In this document: positions 28,542 to 37,397 of the stretch, one piece after another
Numbering within the stretch: the stretch's first letter is position 1
Layout: every line of letters begins with the position of its first letter
Source: Gemmatimonadota bacterium
GTDB taxonomy: Bacteria; Gemmatimonadota; Gemmatimonadetes; Gemmatimonadales; GWC2-71-9
NCBI GenBank assembly: GCA_016874005.1
Contig: VGVQ01000006.1
Location: forward strand, 1-64,000
Length of the DNA: 64,000 bases
Reading direction: 5' to 3'
The notes under the pieces: model-generated
What the model was told of the DNA's origin: nothing
Database searches by the model: none
Seen by the model: the letters and a program-made list of their open reading frames with translations, nothing else
Made by a program: the position numbers and the translations under genes

Positions 28542-29422
28542 GCGGCGTAGCTGGCGAGGGCCCGACCGGCCTCGCCCTCGCGAAGCCGCTTGAGCGCGCG
28601 ATCACGCAACTGGCGAACCCGTTCGCGAGTGATTCCGAAGATGACGCCGATTTCCTCGAGGGTGTGTTCCCGGCCGCCATCGAGCCCGAAATAGAGCCGG
28701 AGCACCCGGCTATCGCGGGGAGAGAGCTTCGACAGCGCCAGGGCGACTTCCTCGGTCAGGAATTGATCGATCGAATCGGCGTCGGCGTCCGGATGACCCG
28801 ACACCAGGAACCGGTCGATCGTCGCCCGGTCGCCTTCGCCGGTGATCGGCGCGTCGAGCCGCACCTCGGCGGTGTTCAGGGCCGCGAGCGATTGAACCAA
28901 GTCGACGCTCAGTCCGAGGGCATCGCCGATTTCTTCGGCGGTCGGCTCCCGCCCAAGCGACTGCCGCAGCGATTCCGAGGTCCTGACGATCCGGGAGAGA
29001 TCCGCCGTTCGGTTGAGCGGGACCCGGACGGTGCGGCCGTGCCGGGCAATCGCCGCCAGAATCGATTGCCGGATCCACCACACCGCGTACGAGATGAATT
29101 TGACGCCGCGGTTGGGATCGAATTTTCCCGCGGCGATCATCAGGCCGACGTTGCCCTCGCCGATCAGGTCGACCAGCGGGAGCCCACGGTTCTGGTACTT
29201 CTTGGCGACGGAAATGACGAAACGGAGGTTCTTGGTGACCAGCTCCTCCATCGCGGCAGGATCGCCCGCTTGAACCCGGCGAGCCACCGCGATTTCCTGT
29301 TCGGCAGTCAGCAGCTTGGAGAGGCTGACATCGTGGAGATAGAGGTCGAGAATGTCGCGCTCCGCCTCGTGCACCCCGAGGGATGCCACGGCAGCGCGTT
29401 TCTTGAGCCTCTTCTTGGCCAT
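28538..29422 (-). CDS. Sigma-70 family RNA polymerase sigma factor (RpoD/RpoS-like)
   Basis: A 294-residue group 1 or 2 sigma factor with regions 1.2 (YLHDVSLSKLLTAEQE), 2 (NLRFVISVAKKYQNRG, then FISYAVWWIRQSI for -10 recognition), 3 and 4 (TLEEIGVIFGITRERVRQL for -35 recognition). It lacks the long region 1.1 and non-conserved insert of E. coli RpoD, and in length and sequence it resembles the short primary sigma of Bacteroidota. It could therefore be the housekeeping sigma. Start ATG 29422 is the family start, with no strong Shine-Dalgarno. It is the first gene of the sigma-mla-Nudix-AraC run. Confidence 0.9.
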   Translation of the reverse strand: MAKKRLKKRAAVASLGVHEAERDILDLYLHDVSLSKLLTAEQEIAVARRVQAGDPAAMEELVTKNLRFVISVAKKYQNRGLPLVDLIGEGNVGLMIAAGKFDPNRGVKFISYAVWWIRQSILAAIARHGRTVRVPLNRTADLSRIVRTSESLRQSLGREPTAEEIGDALGLSVDLVQSLAALNTAEVRLDAPITGEGDRATIDRFLVSGHPDADADSIDQFLTEEVALALSKLSPRDSRVLRLYFGLDGGREHTLEEIGVIFGITRERVRQLRDRALKRLREGEAGRALASYAA

Positions 29423-29459
29423 AGCGTTATGTTCGCGAGGAGAACGGCACGAGTTCTGC

Positions 29460-29488
29460 TTGACACCCCCCAGCGCGGCGGCTAGCTT
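29460..29488 (+). promoter_or_regulatory. Promoter of the tRNA cluster
   Basis: TTGACA (29460-29465), 17 bp, TAGCTT (29483-29488). It points toward tRNA-Ala, whose first base is 44 bp further on. Confidence 0.65.
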
Positions 29489-29531
29489 GCCGCTCGCAAT
29501 CAAGCACCCGGCCGACGACGAGAAGTATAGC

Positions 29532-29604
29532 GGGGGCGTAGCTCAGTTGGGAGAGCGCGTGAATGGCATTCACGAGGTCAGGGGTTCGATCCCCCTCGCC
29601 TCCA
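29532..29604 (+). tRNA. tRNA-Ala(GGC)
   Basis: Full cloverleaf: acceptor GGGGGCG/CGCCTCC, anticodon loop ATGGCAT giving GGC, T-loop TTCGATC. 73 nt, CCA not encoded. Confidence 0.95.
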
Positions 29605-29634
29605 TTTGTCGTCTTCGCGAACCGAGTGCGGTGG

Positions 29635-29663
29635 TTGCATAAGCGGCGCCCCAACGCTACAAT
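29635..29663 (+). promoter_or_regulatory. Promoter of tRNA-Gly
   Basis: TTGCAT (29635-29640), 17 bp, TACAAT (29658-29663, 5 of 6 to consensus). The tRNA starts 19 bp downstream. Confidence 0.55.
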
Positions 29664-29681
29664 GGGTGCCCGCTCGAAAGT

Positions 29682-29754
29682 GCGGGAATAGCTCAGTTGG
29701 TAGAGCACAACCTTGCCAAGGTTGGGGTCGCGGGTTCGAGTCCCGTTTCCCGCT
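29682..29754 (+). tRNA. tRNA-Gly(GCC)
   Basis: Acceptor GCGGGAA/TTCCCGC with discriminator T, anticodon loop TTGCCAA giving GCC, T-loop TTCGAGT. 73 nt, CCA not encoded. Confidence 0.95.
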
Positions 29755-29826
29755 CTCGACAGAAGACCGCAGGCGACGGCACCAGGTTGCCGGGCCGAAG
29801 CGCTTGGATCGATGCAGGACCACCGA

Positions 29827-29900
29827 CGCGGGGTGGAGCAGTCTGGTAGCTCGCCGGGCTCATAACCCGGAGGTCGTGGGTTCAAATCCCACCCCCGCCA
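29827..29900 (+). tRNA. Initiator tRNA-fMet(CAT)
   Basis: Starts CGCGGGG and has an unpaired first position (C1 against C72), three G-C pairs closing the anticodon stem (GGGCTCATAACCC) and anticodon CAT: all initiator features. 74 nt, CCA not encoded. Confidence 0.93.
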
Positions 29901-29940
29901 TGAACCCACGCGACGCCGAAACCCAACGGCCCGCGTGCCG

Positions 29941-30004
29941 AAGGGCGGACGGTCGACTCGGGGCAACCCCAAGGTCACGGGTCCCCAGTCAACCGTCCGC
30001 CTTT
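29941..30004 (+). terminator. Large hairpin between tRNA-fMet and tRNA-Val
   Basis: Arms 29941-29958 and 29987-30004 can pair over 18 positions with one G-T wobble and one mismatch (core GGCGGACGGT / ACCGTCCGCC). The 28-nt loop contains a nested GGGG/CCCC. The right arm runs into TTTGGTTTT. It looks like a terminator for the first three tRNAs, though the loop is large for one. Confidence 0.5.
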
Positions 30005-30032
30005 GGTTTTGAACGGATCAATGGCCATGACC

Positions 30033-30106
<74 letters not shown>

Positions 30107-30138
30107 TGGGGTCGGAGTCCCCGACCAGCAGGGTTCGA

Positions 30139-30212
<74 letters not shown>

Positions 30213-30225
30213 TGCAATTCCCGAT

Positions 30226-30299
30226 CGGGGCGTAGCGCAGCCCGGTAGCGCGCTTGCTTCGGGAGCAAGAGGTCCCGGGTTCAAATCCCGGCGCCCCGA
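30226..30299 (+). tRNA. tRNA-Pro(CGG)
   Basis: Acceptor CGGGGCG/CGCCCCG, anticodon loop TTCGGGA giving CGG, T-loop TTCAAAT. 74 nt, CCA not encoded. Confidence 0.95.
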
Positions 30300-30404
30300 C
30301 TCACCAGCATCGACCCGAGCGGCCCAGGAGGCAGTCGCCACCTGGGTCGCTCGACTCGTTATCGACAGGGTCAGCCACCGGCCCCCGCTCTTCCGAGGCT
30401 CGCT

Positions 30405-31883
30405 CTGCGACGCGCTATCCTCCTCCTGATCGACGGTCTCAGGCCGGACGTGGCCGAGTCCGAGCTGGCCCACGGCCGGCTCCCGAACTTCGCCCGCCTG
30501 CTCGCCACCGGCGGCGCGACGCGGGCGGTCTCGGCATTCCCGTCGACCACCAGCGTGGCGTATCTGCCGTTGCTCACCGGCTGCTTGCCGGGGCGGTGCA
30601 ACGTACCGTCGATCCGGTGGCTCGACCGTCAAGCCTACCAGGGCCGCTGGTGGCGCGACCGGGAGGCGGTCCGGAGCTATTGCGGCTACCAAGCCGGCCG
30701 CCTCGACGCCGATATCGACCCCGGGGTCAAGACCATCTTCGAGCTGGTGCCGGCGAGCGCCGCGTTCTTCACCCCGATCACTCGGGGACTCACCCCGGAC
30801 CGCGACCCCACCCAGGGGGCTCGGAAATTCTGGGGCGCGCTCTCGCATTATTTGCTGTGGCATCAGCCCGGCGACGACGCCGCGGCGGCCGGCCTGCTCG
30901 ACTGGATCGACCGCGACCCCGAATGGCGCTTCTTGTTCGCCCAATTCCCCGCGGTAGATGGCTACACCCACCAGACCACGCCGAACGCCGATCGGGTAGT
31001 CGAATCCCTCCGACGCCTCGACCGAACCATCGGCCAACTGGCCGAACGGCTGGCGGCCAGAGGACTCGCCACCGAGACCCTCATCGTCGTGGTCAGCGAC
31101 CATGGCGCGACTCGAGTCGACCGCCATCTCGACCTCGCCGAGTGGTTCCGCCAACGGGGAGTCCCGACCCTGGCGCACCCCGAGGTCTGGCGCCCCAATC
31201 CCCAGGCGGCGGTGATGGTGGCCGGCAACGGCTCGGCCATGGTGTACGCCGCGCCGAACACGGCCCGAGCCAGCCGGTGGTCGCTGGCCCGGCTCCGCCA
31301 TCCGGAGGCCTTTGGCGCGGGCCGCGACATGGTGGCCGACCTGGTACGGGCGCCCGGGGTGGCGTTCGTGGCCGCCGAGGATGAGCCCGGGGTGGTCCGG
31401 CTCGCCGATCGCCGCGGGGAGGCGCTGCTTCGCCAGCGGCCGGAGGGCATCGAATACGCCTTCGAGTCCGGCGACCCGCTCGGCATTGGCGGCGGCCACC
31501 CCGTCGACCGACCCACGAGGTATTCGAGCGACCGCCCTGAGCCGGTCGTCGAGACCCGGAGGGGGTGGCTCGCCCGGACCTTCGACGGACCCTTCCCCGA
31601 TGGGCCAGTGCAGCTCCTCGATCAGTTCCGGGCGACCCGGACCGGCGACCTGGTGGTCGTTGCCGAGCGGGGGACCGATTTTCGGGATCGGTGGGAGATC
31701 CCGGAGCACAAGTCCGGACACGGGAGCCTGATCCGGGAACACATGCAGGTGCCGCTGTGGTCGAATCGGCCGCTCGGTACGATTCCGATCCGGACCGCGG
31801 ACCTGTTCGTGTCGATTCTGGGCTGGCTGGGGACGCCGGTTCCCGAGGGGATCGACGGGGAGGAGGTCTGGCGGGTGGCCTAG
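30405..31883 (+). CDS. Alkaline-phosphatase-superfamily hydrolase (NPP-like), CTG start
   Basis: A 492-residue metal-dependent phosphodiesterase/phosphatase-like enzyme. The first metal ligand is Asp10 in LLIDGLRPD and the probable nucleophile is Thr49 in FPSTTS; later VSDHG and SGHGS supply further metal ligands. No ATG, GTG or TTG lies upstream of the essential LIDG strand; the first is GTG 30450, which would remove it. The in-frame CTG at 30405, with GAGG about 6 bases before it, gives a natural N-terminus (MRRAILLLIDG). Family members hydrolyse nucleotide pyrophosphates or phosphodiesters; substrate unknown. It stands between tRNA genes. Confidence 0.8.
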   Translation: MRRAILLLIDGLRPDVAESELAHGRLPNFARLLATGGATRAVSAFPSTTSVAYLPLLTGCLPGRCNVPSIRWLDRQAYQGRWWRDREAVRSYCGYQAGRLDADIDPGVKTIFELVPASAAFFTPITRGLTPDRDPTQGARKFWGALSHYLLWHQPGDDAAAAGLLDWIDRDPEWRFLFAQFPAVDGYTHQTTPNADRVVESLRRLDRTIGQLAERLAARGLATETLIVVVSDHGATRVDRHLDLAEWFRQRGVPTLAHPEVWRPNPQAAVMVAGNGSAMVYAAPNTARASRWSLARLRHPEAFGAGRDMVADLVRAPGVAFVAAEDEPGVVRLADRRGEALLRQRPEGIEYAFESGDPLGIGGGHPVDRPTRYSSDRPEPVVETRRGWLARTFDGPFPDGPVQLLDQFRATRTGDLVVVAERGTDFRDRWEIPEHKSGHGSLIREHMQVPLWSNRPLGTIPIRTADLFVSILGWLGTPVPEGIDGEEVWRVA

Positions 31884-31890
31884 CGGCCAG

Positions 31891-31919
31891 TTGCGGAACC
31901 CGGAGTCGGGGTGCACCTT
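31891..31919 (+). promoter_or_regulatory. Promoter of tRNA-Arg(CCG)
   Basis: TTGCGG (31891-31896), 17 bp, CACCTT (31914-31919). The tRNA begins 20 bp further on. Confidence 0.4.
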
Positions 31920-31939
31920 TCTCGCCCCGCAGATTGCTA

Positions 31940-32013
31940 GGGCTCGTAGCTCAGCTGGATAGAGCGTTTGCCTCCGGAGCAAAAGGTCGCGCGTTCGAAT
32001 CGCGCCGAGCCCG
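31940..32013 (+). tRNA. tRNA-Arg(CCG)
   Basis: Acceptor GGGCTCG/CGAGCCC, anticodon loop CTCCGGA giving CCG, T-loop TTCGAAT. 74 nt, CCA not encoded. Confidence 0.95.
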
Positions 32014-32116
32014 TTTCCCCACTCATCACCTCTGGTGCCCGCGGCGACAAGGCCACTTCGTCGGCCCCTCCTCCCGCGTTGAGATTGCGTTGACGGCGCC
32101 GGCTAGACTTCTCGAC

Positions 32117-32821
32117 ATGCCCCGCCCCAACCGTCTGGCCGCCATCGCGCTGGCGGCCGCCGTCGCGACCGCCATCGCCGGCTGCGCCACCACCGTGGAA
32201 CTTCCCCCGCCTCCCGACAGTCGGCCGCTGATCGAGGCCATCCTGGTCGCGGGCCAGCCGCCGCTGGTTCGGGTCCGGTCGATCGGGTCGTCGGACCGGG
32301 GGAGCCTGGTCGACCCGGCCCAAGTCAGGTTACGGATCGGACCCGCCGGCGGGAACCTGGTCGCCCTGGCCTCCGCGAATCCTGCCGAGGGGACCTTCGG
32401 CGCCCCCCTGTCGATCGAGCCCGGTCGCCGCTACCGGCTCGAAGGCACGGTTGGCTCGGCGGCGATCCGAGCCGAGACCCTGATCCCGGCTTCTCTGGAA
32501 GTGATCGAACCGGCCGGCCCGGTGCCCGGTGGCGCCGATCGGGTCCCCTACCGCCTCCGGTCGGTCGGGGCGACGGTCTTCTCGCTCGATCACGGCGCCT
32601 TCGAGGCGAACCGGCTTTCCCATTCCCGCGATACCGTGGGCGGGTTGTTCGTGGCACCGGTCGGCCCCGATCGACAGCCGGCCGAGTTGACCTTCTTCGC
32701 GCTCAATCGCGATGGCGAACGCTACCTGTTCTCGCTGGCGGCGGCGGAGGGGAACGTCGCCGGAGCGTTAGGCGTCTTCGGCGGGGCCATCGCGGTTCGG
32801 CGGCCAATCCGATGGCCCTGA
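32117..32821 (+). CDS. DUF4249-like lipoprotein
   Basis: A 234-residue lipoprotein with an Ile-Ala-Gly-Cys lipobox at about residues 20-23. The following region reads like the N-terminal domain of DUF4249 proteins of Bacteroidota: a strand of the LVAGQPPLVRVR type, a PAQVRLRI strand, then a PGRRYRLEG strand. Such proteins are usually encoded next to a TonB-dependent receptor, as here, where the receptor start overlaps this gene by 10 bp. It is shorter than typical family members. Role unknown, probably a surface partner of the receptor. A TTGAGA...TAGACT pair (32079-32109) may be its promoter but the spacing is 19. Confidence 0.6.
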   Translation: MPRPNRLAAIALAAAVATAIAGCATTVELPPPPDSRPLIEAILVAGQPPLVRVRSIGSSDRGSLVDPAQVRLRIGPAGGNLVALASANPAEGTFGAPLSIEPGRRYRLEGTVGSAAIRAETLIPASLEVIEPAGPVPGGADRVPYRLRSVGATVFSLDHGAFEANRLSHSRDTVGGLFVAPVGPDRQPAELTFFALNRDGERYLFSLAAAEGNVAGALGVFGGAIAVRRPIRWP

Positions 32822-35088
32822 CCCGTTCGCTTCTGGCCGCGGCCGTGGCGGCCTCGCTGCCGCCGACGGTGGCGGCCCAGGTCGTTCGTGGCGCGGTCCT
32901 CGCCGACTCCACCAGGACCCCGATCGTCGCGGCCTCGGTGACGTCCCGCCGATCGGGCACGGCGGCCAGCACCGACCGACTCGGGCGCTTCCGGCTGGAA
33001 ACCCGCGGCCTCCCCGACACCCTGGTGGTCGCCGCGATCGGCTACCACGCCGACACGGTCGTCGCCACCTCGGCCGAATCCGTGCTCACCGTGCTCCTGG
33101 CGAGGGCCCCGGTCGCTCTCTCCGACCTGATCGCCACCGCCTCGGTCGAGCCGTCGCTCGACCTCTCGAACCATGGTCGCTGGCAGATGCCGATTCAGGC
33201 GGCCCGGACCGTGCCGCCCGCCGTCGAAACCGATGTCTACCGGGCGCTGGCGCTGGTCCCGGCAGTCAGCTTCACCAGTCCGCTGTCGGCCCGGCCGATG
33301 GTCCGCGGCTACGACGCCCAGGAGGTGGTGACCCGCATCGACGGGTTCGAGGTGCTCAACCTCTTCCATCTCGGGAGGGTGTTCTCGTCCTTCCCCGCCG
33401 ACGCGGCGGAAGACATCGGGTTGACCGCCGCTCCCTATACCTCGGCGAACGGCGGTTCCGTCGCCGGCCTGATCGACATCACCGGACGCACCGGCCCGGT
33501 TGACCGAACCACAGCCGGGGGCGGCTTCAGCTTCGGGTCGTTCTCGGCGTTCGCCGGCGGCGGGTCGGAGCGGGTCCGCTATTTCGGAACGGGACGGCTG
33601 TTCCATCTCGGCACCCTGCGTTTCCTGCCGGGCGTCGACATCCCCTACCACTTCGAGGACTTCTACGGCAGCGTGGTATTCGGCCCGTCCCAGCGGCCGA
33701 AGGGACGGATAACACTGTTTGCCACCCAGGACCGGGCCGGCAACAAGGACGACGACGACAACGGATTTGGACGGACCTATCTCGACTGGGACAACCTCGT
33801 CGCCGGAACCCGGTGGCGACTCCTCGATCGGGCCCGAACCACGCTCGAGTTGTCCGCGGCTGCCGCCTCGTTCCGGGAACAGGGTGAGCGCATCCCGGCG
33901 GTTCGCCGGTTCTCCACCGCGGACATCAGGAACCGCTTCGCCAGGGTGTCCACCACACTCGATCTCGCCCGAACCACAGGCTCCACCCGAGTCGCGGTGG
34001 GGGTCGCGGCGGGTTGGCGAGGAATCTGGAATTGGATTGCGGAGTCGGACGAAATCGGGGTCGGGTCGCCCCAGTTTCAGGAAGCCGACGCCGCCACCGA
34101 CCGTCTGGAACTCGGAGGCTATCTCGAAGCCACCGCGAGACTCGGCCGAATGGCTCTCGAGGGGGCGGCACGGATCGACGCGGCCGGCAGCCGCACCAGC
34201 GTTCAACCACGGGTCCATGCCCGATTCGCCATTGGCCCGCGAGCCGAGCTCTCGGCCGGGGTGGGGCGAACGAGCCGTCTCTACCACCTGCTCGGAGAAG
34301 CCCGCTCCGAACCCGATTTCGATTTCCTCGACTTCTGGCTCGACGCCGGTGACTCGGTCCCGACGGCAACGGTGGACCACGCGACGATCGACCTCAACCT
34401 CGACCAGTCGCCGATCGTCGCCCGGTTCTCGGGATACGCCTCCCGCGGGAGCGGCATCGGCGAGGTCCGGCCCGAGTTCGACGCCGCTCCGCGAACGTTC
34501 GACTTCTTCCGGTTCGGCCGGTCGCGCACCCGCGGGGTCGAGGCGCAGCTGGCCCTGCGCGGCTCCGACCGCAGCCCACACGCCCTGTCGGTGAGCTACA
34601 GCTACTCGGTGTCGGAACGAGACTGGGGCGAAGGGTGGCTCCGCTGGGCTCAGGACCGCCGCCACGCGGTCCGGGTGTTCGGGCAGTATCAACTGGGTCG
34701 ATTGACCGCTTTTGGAGCGGTGGACGCGGCGAGCGGGATGCCCGCTACCGGACTGGACTATCGATTCACCCGGCAAGTACCGGGTCTGAACGAGCGCCAG
34801 AACATGCCCGTCGGTGCCGACGCCAGGGTCTACGGGCCCGAGAACGCCGTGTCGACGTCGGGCACGATCCGCCTCGACGGGGGAATCAACTGGACCATCG
34901 GTGGACGGGGGCGTAAGCGCTTGGTGCTGGGCGTCGGCGTCATCAACCTGCTCCAGACGGCGGTGGCACCGATCGCGCTGGAAGGAAGCGGGACGTTGGC
35001 TCGCGACCAACAAGGTCAACCGACGCCGTTCCGGCGATTGTTTGACCTCCCAGGCTTTCCTACCGTAACACTACGGGCGGAATGGTGA
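32812..35088 (+). CDS. TonB-dependent outer-membrane receptor
   Basis: A 758-residue receptor. Signal peptide to about residue 22, then a carboxypeptidase-regulatory-like beta domain (about 24-105: VVRGAVLADSTRTPIVAASV and GYHADTVVAT), then a plug (about 130-235, with PMVRGYDAQEVVTRIDGFEV) and a 22-strand barrel to the end. The last residue is Trp rather than the common Phe. The architecture is that of Bacteroidota-style receptors. Substrate unknown; no other transport genes are adjacent. Translationally coupled to the DUF4249-like lipoprotein. Confidence 0.9.
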   Translation: MALTRSLLAAAVAASLPPTVAAQVVRGAVLADSTRTPIVAASVTSRRSGTAASTDRLGRFRLETRGLPDTLVVAAIGYHADTVVATSAESVLTVLLARAPVALSDLIATASVEPSLDLSNHGRWQMPIQAARTVPPAVETDVYRALALVPAVSFTSPLSARPMVRGYDAQEVVTRIDGFEVLNLFHLGRVFSSFPADAAEDIGLTAAPYTSANGGSVAGLIDITGRTGPVDRTTAGGGFSFGSFSAFAGGGSERVRYFGTGRLFHLGTLRFLPGVDIPYHFEDFYGSVVFGPSQRPKGRITLFATQDRAGNKDDDDNGFGRTYLDWDNLVAGTRWRLLDRARTTLELSAAAASFREQGERIPAVRRFSTADIRNRFARVSTTLDLARTTGSTRVAVGVAAGWRGIWNWIAESDEIGVGSPQFQEADAATDRLELGGYLEATARLGRMALEGAARIDAAGSRTSVQPRVHARFAIGPRAELSAGVGRTSRLYHLLGEARSEPDFDFLDFWLDAGDSVPTATVDHATIDLNLDQSPIVARFSGYASRGSGIGEVRPEFDAAPRTFDFFRFGRSRTRGVEAQLALRGSDRSPHALSVSYSYSVSERDWGEGWLRWAQDRRHAVRVFGQYQLGRLTAFGAVDAASGMPATGLDYRFTRQVPGLNERQNMPVGADARVYGPENAVSTSGTIRLDGGINWTIGGRGRKRLVLGVGVINLLQTAVAPIALEGSGTLARDQQGQPTPFRRLFDLPGFPTVTLRAEW

Positions 35089-35098
35089 GGCGGTACTA

Positions 35099-35112
35099 GG
35101 GCCATTTGGCCC
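35099..35112 (+). terminator. Weak hairpin after the TonB receptor gene
   Basis: GGGCC-ATTT-GGCCC forms a 5-bp stem 10 bp after the stop codon; there is no T-run, so termination strength is doubtful. Confidence 0.25.
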
Positions 35113-35147
35113 CTACTCACCTAACAGTCGATGTTTGAAATTGCGTC

Positions 35148-37397
35148 GTGCCCGTGGAACCGACGCAACCGTCTCAACTTCGGCCGGGGTTCGACTCCCT
35201 GGCCTCCTTCCTCGAAGCAACCGAAGACCCCGCCATCGTCGCGGGACCCGACGACCGCATCGTCGTGGCGAACCGACCGGCCGCGTCGTTGTTCGGATAT
35301 TCCGGCCTGGAGCTTGTCGGCCGACCACTCGACGACCTGGTCATGCCGGGGACCGGGCCGTTGAGCGGCGAGCAGCTGGGCGAAAGGACCACCGTCGTGG
35401 CCCGCCACCGGGACGGCCACACGATGCGTCTCTCGGTGGCCTTCCGGAGCGTCCCGATCGACCGGTCCGAGCTTCGGGCCGCCTATTTCCGCCCCGATCC
35501 GGCGGCGGACGACCCGAGGGCCATCGTCGACCGGTTGCCGGTTCCGGTGAGCCGGTTCGACCGGACCGGCCGGCTGGTCTACGCCAACCTCGCCACCCTC
35601 ACCACGTTAGGTGCCAAGGCGGCCGAGCTGCATGGCCGCCTGCCCACCGATTTCGGGCTCGCCATCGAGGCCGGCCAATCGTGGCTCGATTCGGTGATCC
35701 AGGCGGCCGAGGGAGGCATGGGCCGCCGGTTCGAGCTGGCCCTGCCGCGCCCCGAGCCCGCCCGTTGGTACGCCGGTACCGCGACCCCCGAGCGGGACTC
35801 GAGCGGCCAGGTCGCCTCGGTCGTGGTCACCCTCCAGAACGTCACCGACCGGCAACGTCTAACGCAGTTGGCCGAGGCCGTCGAGCTCCAGTTTCGGCGG
35901 GTGACCGAAGGCTCGCAGGATTTGATTTCCCAGCACGACGCCAACGGCGTCTTCCTCTACGCCTCGCCGGCGGCGCTCACCATCCTCGATCGCCACCCCG
36001 CCAGCCTGGTGGGCAAGGCGCTCGTCGAGTTCGTCCACGAAGGGGACCGCCAGGCCCTTCATCACGCCTTCCGTGAGGCGGCGGTCCGCGACGTGGGCCG
36101 CCTCACGACATTTCGGCTGCTCCGTCCGGATGGAAGTCCGGTATGGTGCGAGATGACCGCGCATTGGAGCGTGAGCCTCCCGGCAACGGCCGCGACGGTG
36201 ACCTGCATCATCCGCGACATCACCGAACGGATCCGGGGGGAGGAGATCCTCCGTGGGGCGTCGCGGATGGAGGCCACCGCGACGCTGGCGGCCGGCGTGG
36301 CCCACGATTTCAACAACCTGATGACCGCCATTCTTGGCAATGCCGAGCTCCTCCTCAGCGACCCGGCCTTCCCGGATGCCCCGTCGCGAATCGGCCAGAT
36401 CGCCGAAGCGGCCAAGCGGGGCGGCGCGCTGGCCCAACAGCTCCTGGCCTACGCCCGCGGCGGTAAGTACCAGGCCCAGGTGGTGTCGCTCAACGATATC
36501 GTCACCCAATCGATGGCCCTGCAGAAGCACGCCCTTCCCCCGCGGATTCAGCTCGAGGCCATTCTCGAGCCACGCGATCCCCACATCGAGGGTGACCCGG
36601 TCCAGATCGGCCAGGTGCTCACCAACCTGTTGATCAACGCGGGCGAGGCGATTCCCGGATCCGGGCGGATCATGGTCAGGACCGAGGCCGTGACGCTCGC
36701 CCCCGCCGCGGTCACCGACAAACCTGGACTGGCACCTGGCCCCATCACGATTCTCGAGGTCGCCGACACCGGAAAGGGGATCGACCCGGCGGCCCTACCC
36801 AGGATCTTCGAGCCGTTCTTCAGCACCAAGTTCCAGGGACGCGGCCTTGGGTTGGCCGCCGCCTACGGGATCGTCAAGAACCACCGGGGCTACATCGCCG
36901 TGAACAGCTGTCTGGGCAAGGGAACCACGATCCGGATCTACCTCCCGGCGATCCCGGCTGCCCCCCGGGATCCGAGTCCCCCCGAAGAGCCGTATCCGAC
37001 TGGAACGGAAACGCTCCTTCTCGTCGACGATGACGAGGCCGTGATCGACGTCACCAAGAGCATTCTGGAGCGGCTCCACTACACGGTGCTCGTCGCCAGA
37101 CACGGGATCGAGGCGGTCGAAATCGCCGGTAACCACCCCGGGCCGATCGACCTCGCCTTGCTCGACATGGGGATGCCGCTAGCCGGGGGCGCCGAAGCGT
37201 TCCCGTTCCTCAAGGCGAGTCGCCCCGAGATGAAAGTCTTGATCTCGAGCGGATACGAAATGAACGAGGTCGTCCAGGGGTTGCTCGCGGCGGGGGCAGA
37301 CGCCTTCCTCCAGAAGCCGTATCGGGTCACCACGCTGGCTCGGGGGCTTCGGCGGGTGCTCGACCGCCGGGTGGCCGGCTTGCGTCTCGACGACTAG
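35148..37397 (+). CDS. Hybrid sensor histidine kinase (PAS-PAS-PAS-HK-REC)
   Basis: A 749-residue cytoplasmic kinase. Three PAS domains (about residues 18-95, 120-230 and 240-350) are followed by a DHp domain with the NtrB-like box AHDFNN (His386), an ATP-binding domain with ADTGKGID and the GRGLGLAAAYG lid, and a C-terminal receiver whose phosphoacceptor is Asp673 in LLDMGMP. No membrane helix is present. GTG 35148 is used; GTG 35154 is possible. No response regulator is adjacent, so signalling is likely through the attached receiver. Its stop codon overlaps the stop of the convergent 65-aa DHp gene. Confidence 0.92.
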   Translation: MPVEPTQPSQLRPGFDSLASFLEATEDPAIVAGPDDRIVVANRPAASLFGYSGLELVGRPLDDLVMPGTGPLSGEQLGERTTVVARHRDGHTMRLSVAFRSVPIDRSELRAAYFRPDPAADDPRAIVDRLPVPVSRFDRTGRLVYANLATLTTLGAKAAELHGRLPTDFGLAIEAGQSWLDSVIQAAEGGMGRRFELALPRPEPARWYAGTATPERDSSGQVASVVVTLQNVTDRQRLTQLAEAVELQFRRVTEGSQDLISQHDANGVFLYASPAALTILDRHPASLVGKALVEFVHEGDRQALHHAFREAAVRDVGRLTTFRLLRPDGSPVWCEMTAHWSVSLPATAATVTCIIRDITERIRGEEILRGASRMEATATLAAGVAHDFNNLMTAILGNAELLLSDPAFPDAPSRIGQIAEAAKRGGALAQQLLAYARGGKYQAQVVSLNDIVTQSMALQKHALPPRIQLEAILEPRDPHIEGDPVQIGQVLTNLLINAGEAIPGSGRIMVRTEAVTLAPAAVTDKPGLAPGPITILEVADTGKGIDPAALPRIFEPFFSTKFQGRGLGLAAAYGIVKNHRGYIAVNSCLGKGTTIRIYLPAIPAAPRDPSPPEEPYPTGTETLLLVDDDEAVIDVTKSILERLHYTVLVARHGIEAVEIAGNHPGPIDLALLDMGMPLAGGAEAFPFLKASRPEMKVLISSGYEMNEVVQGLLAAGADAFLQKPYRVTTLARGLRRVLDRRVAGLRLDD

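Noticed and set aside
32722-35019. Very long open frame antisense to the TonB receptor
   Set aside because: Low-complexity Gly/Arg/Glu-rich translation with no family features, opposite a full-length receptor.
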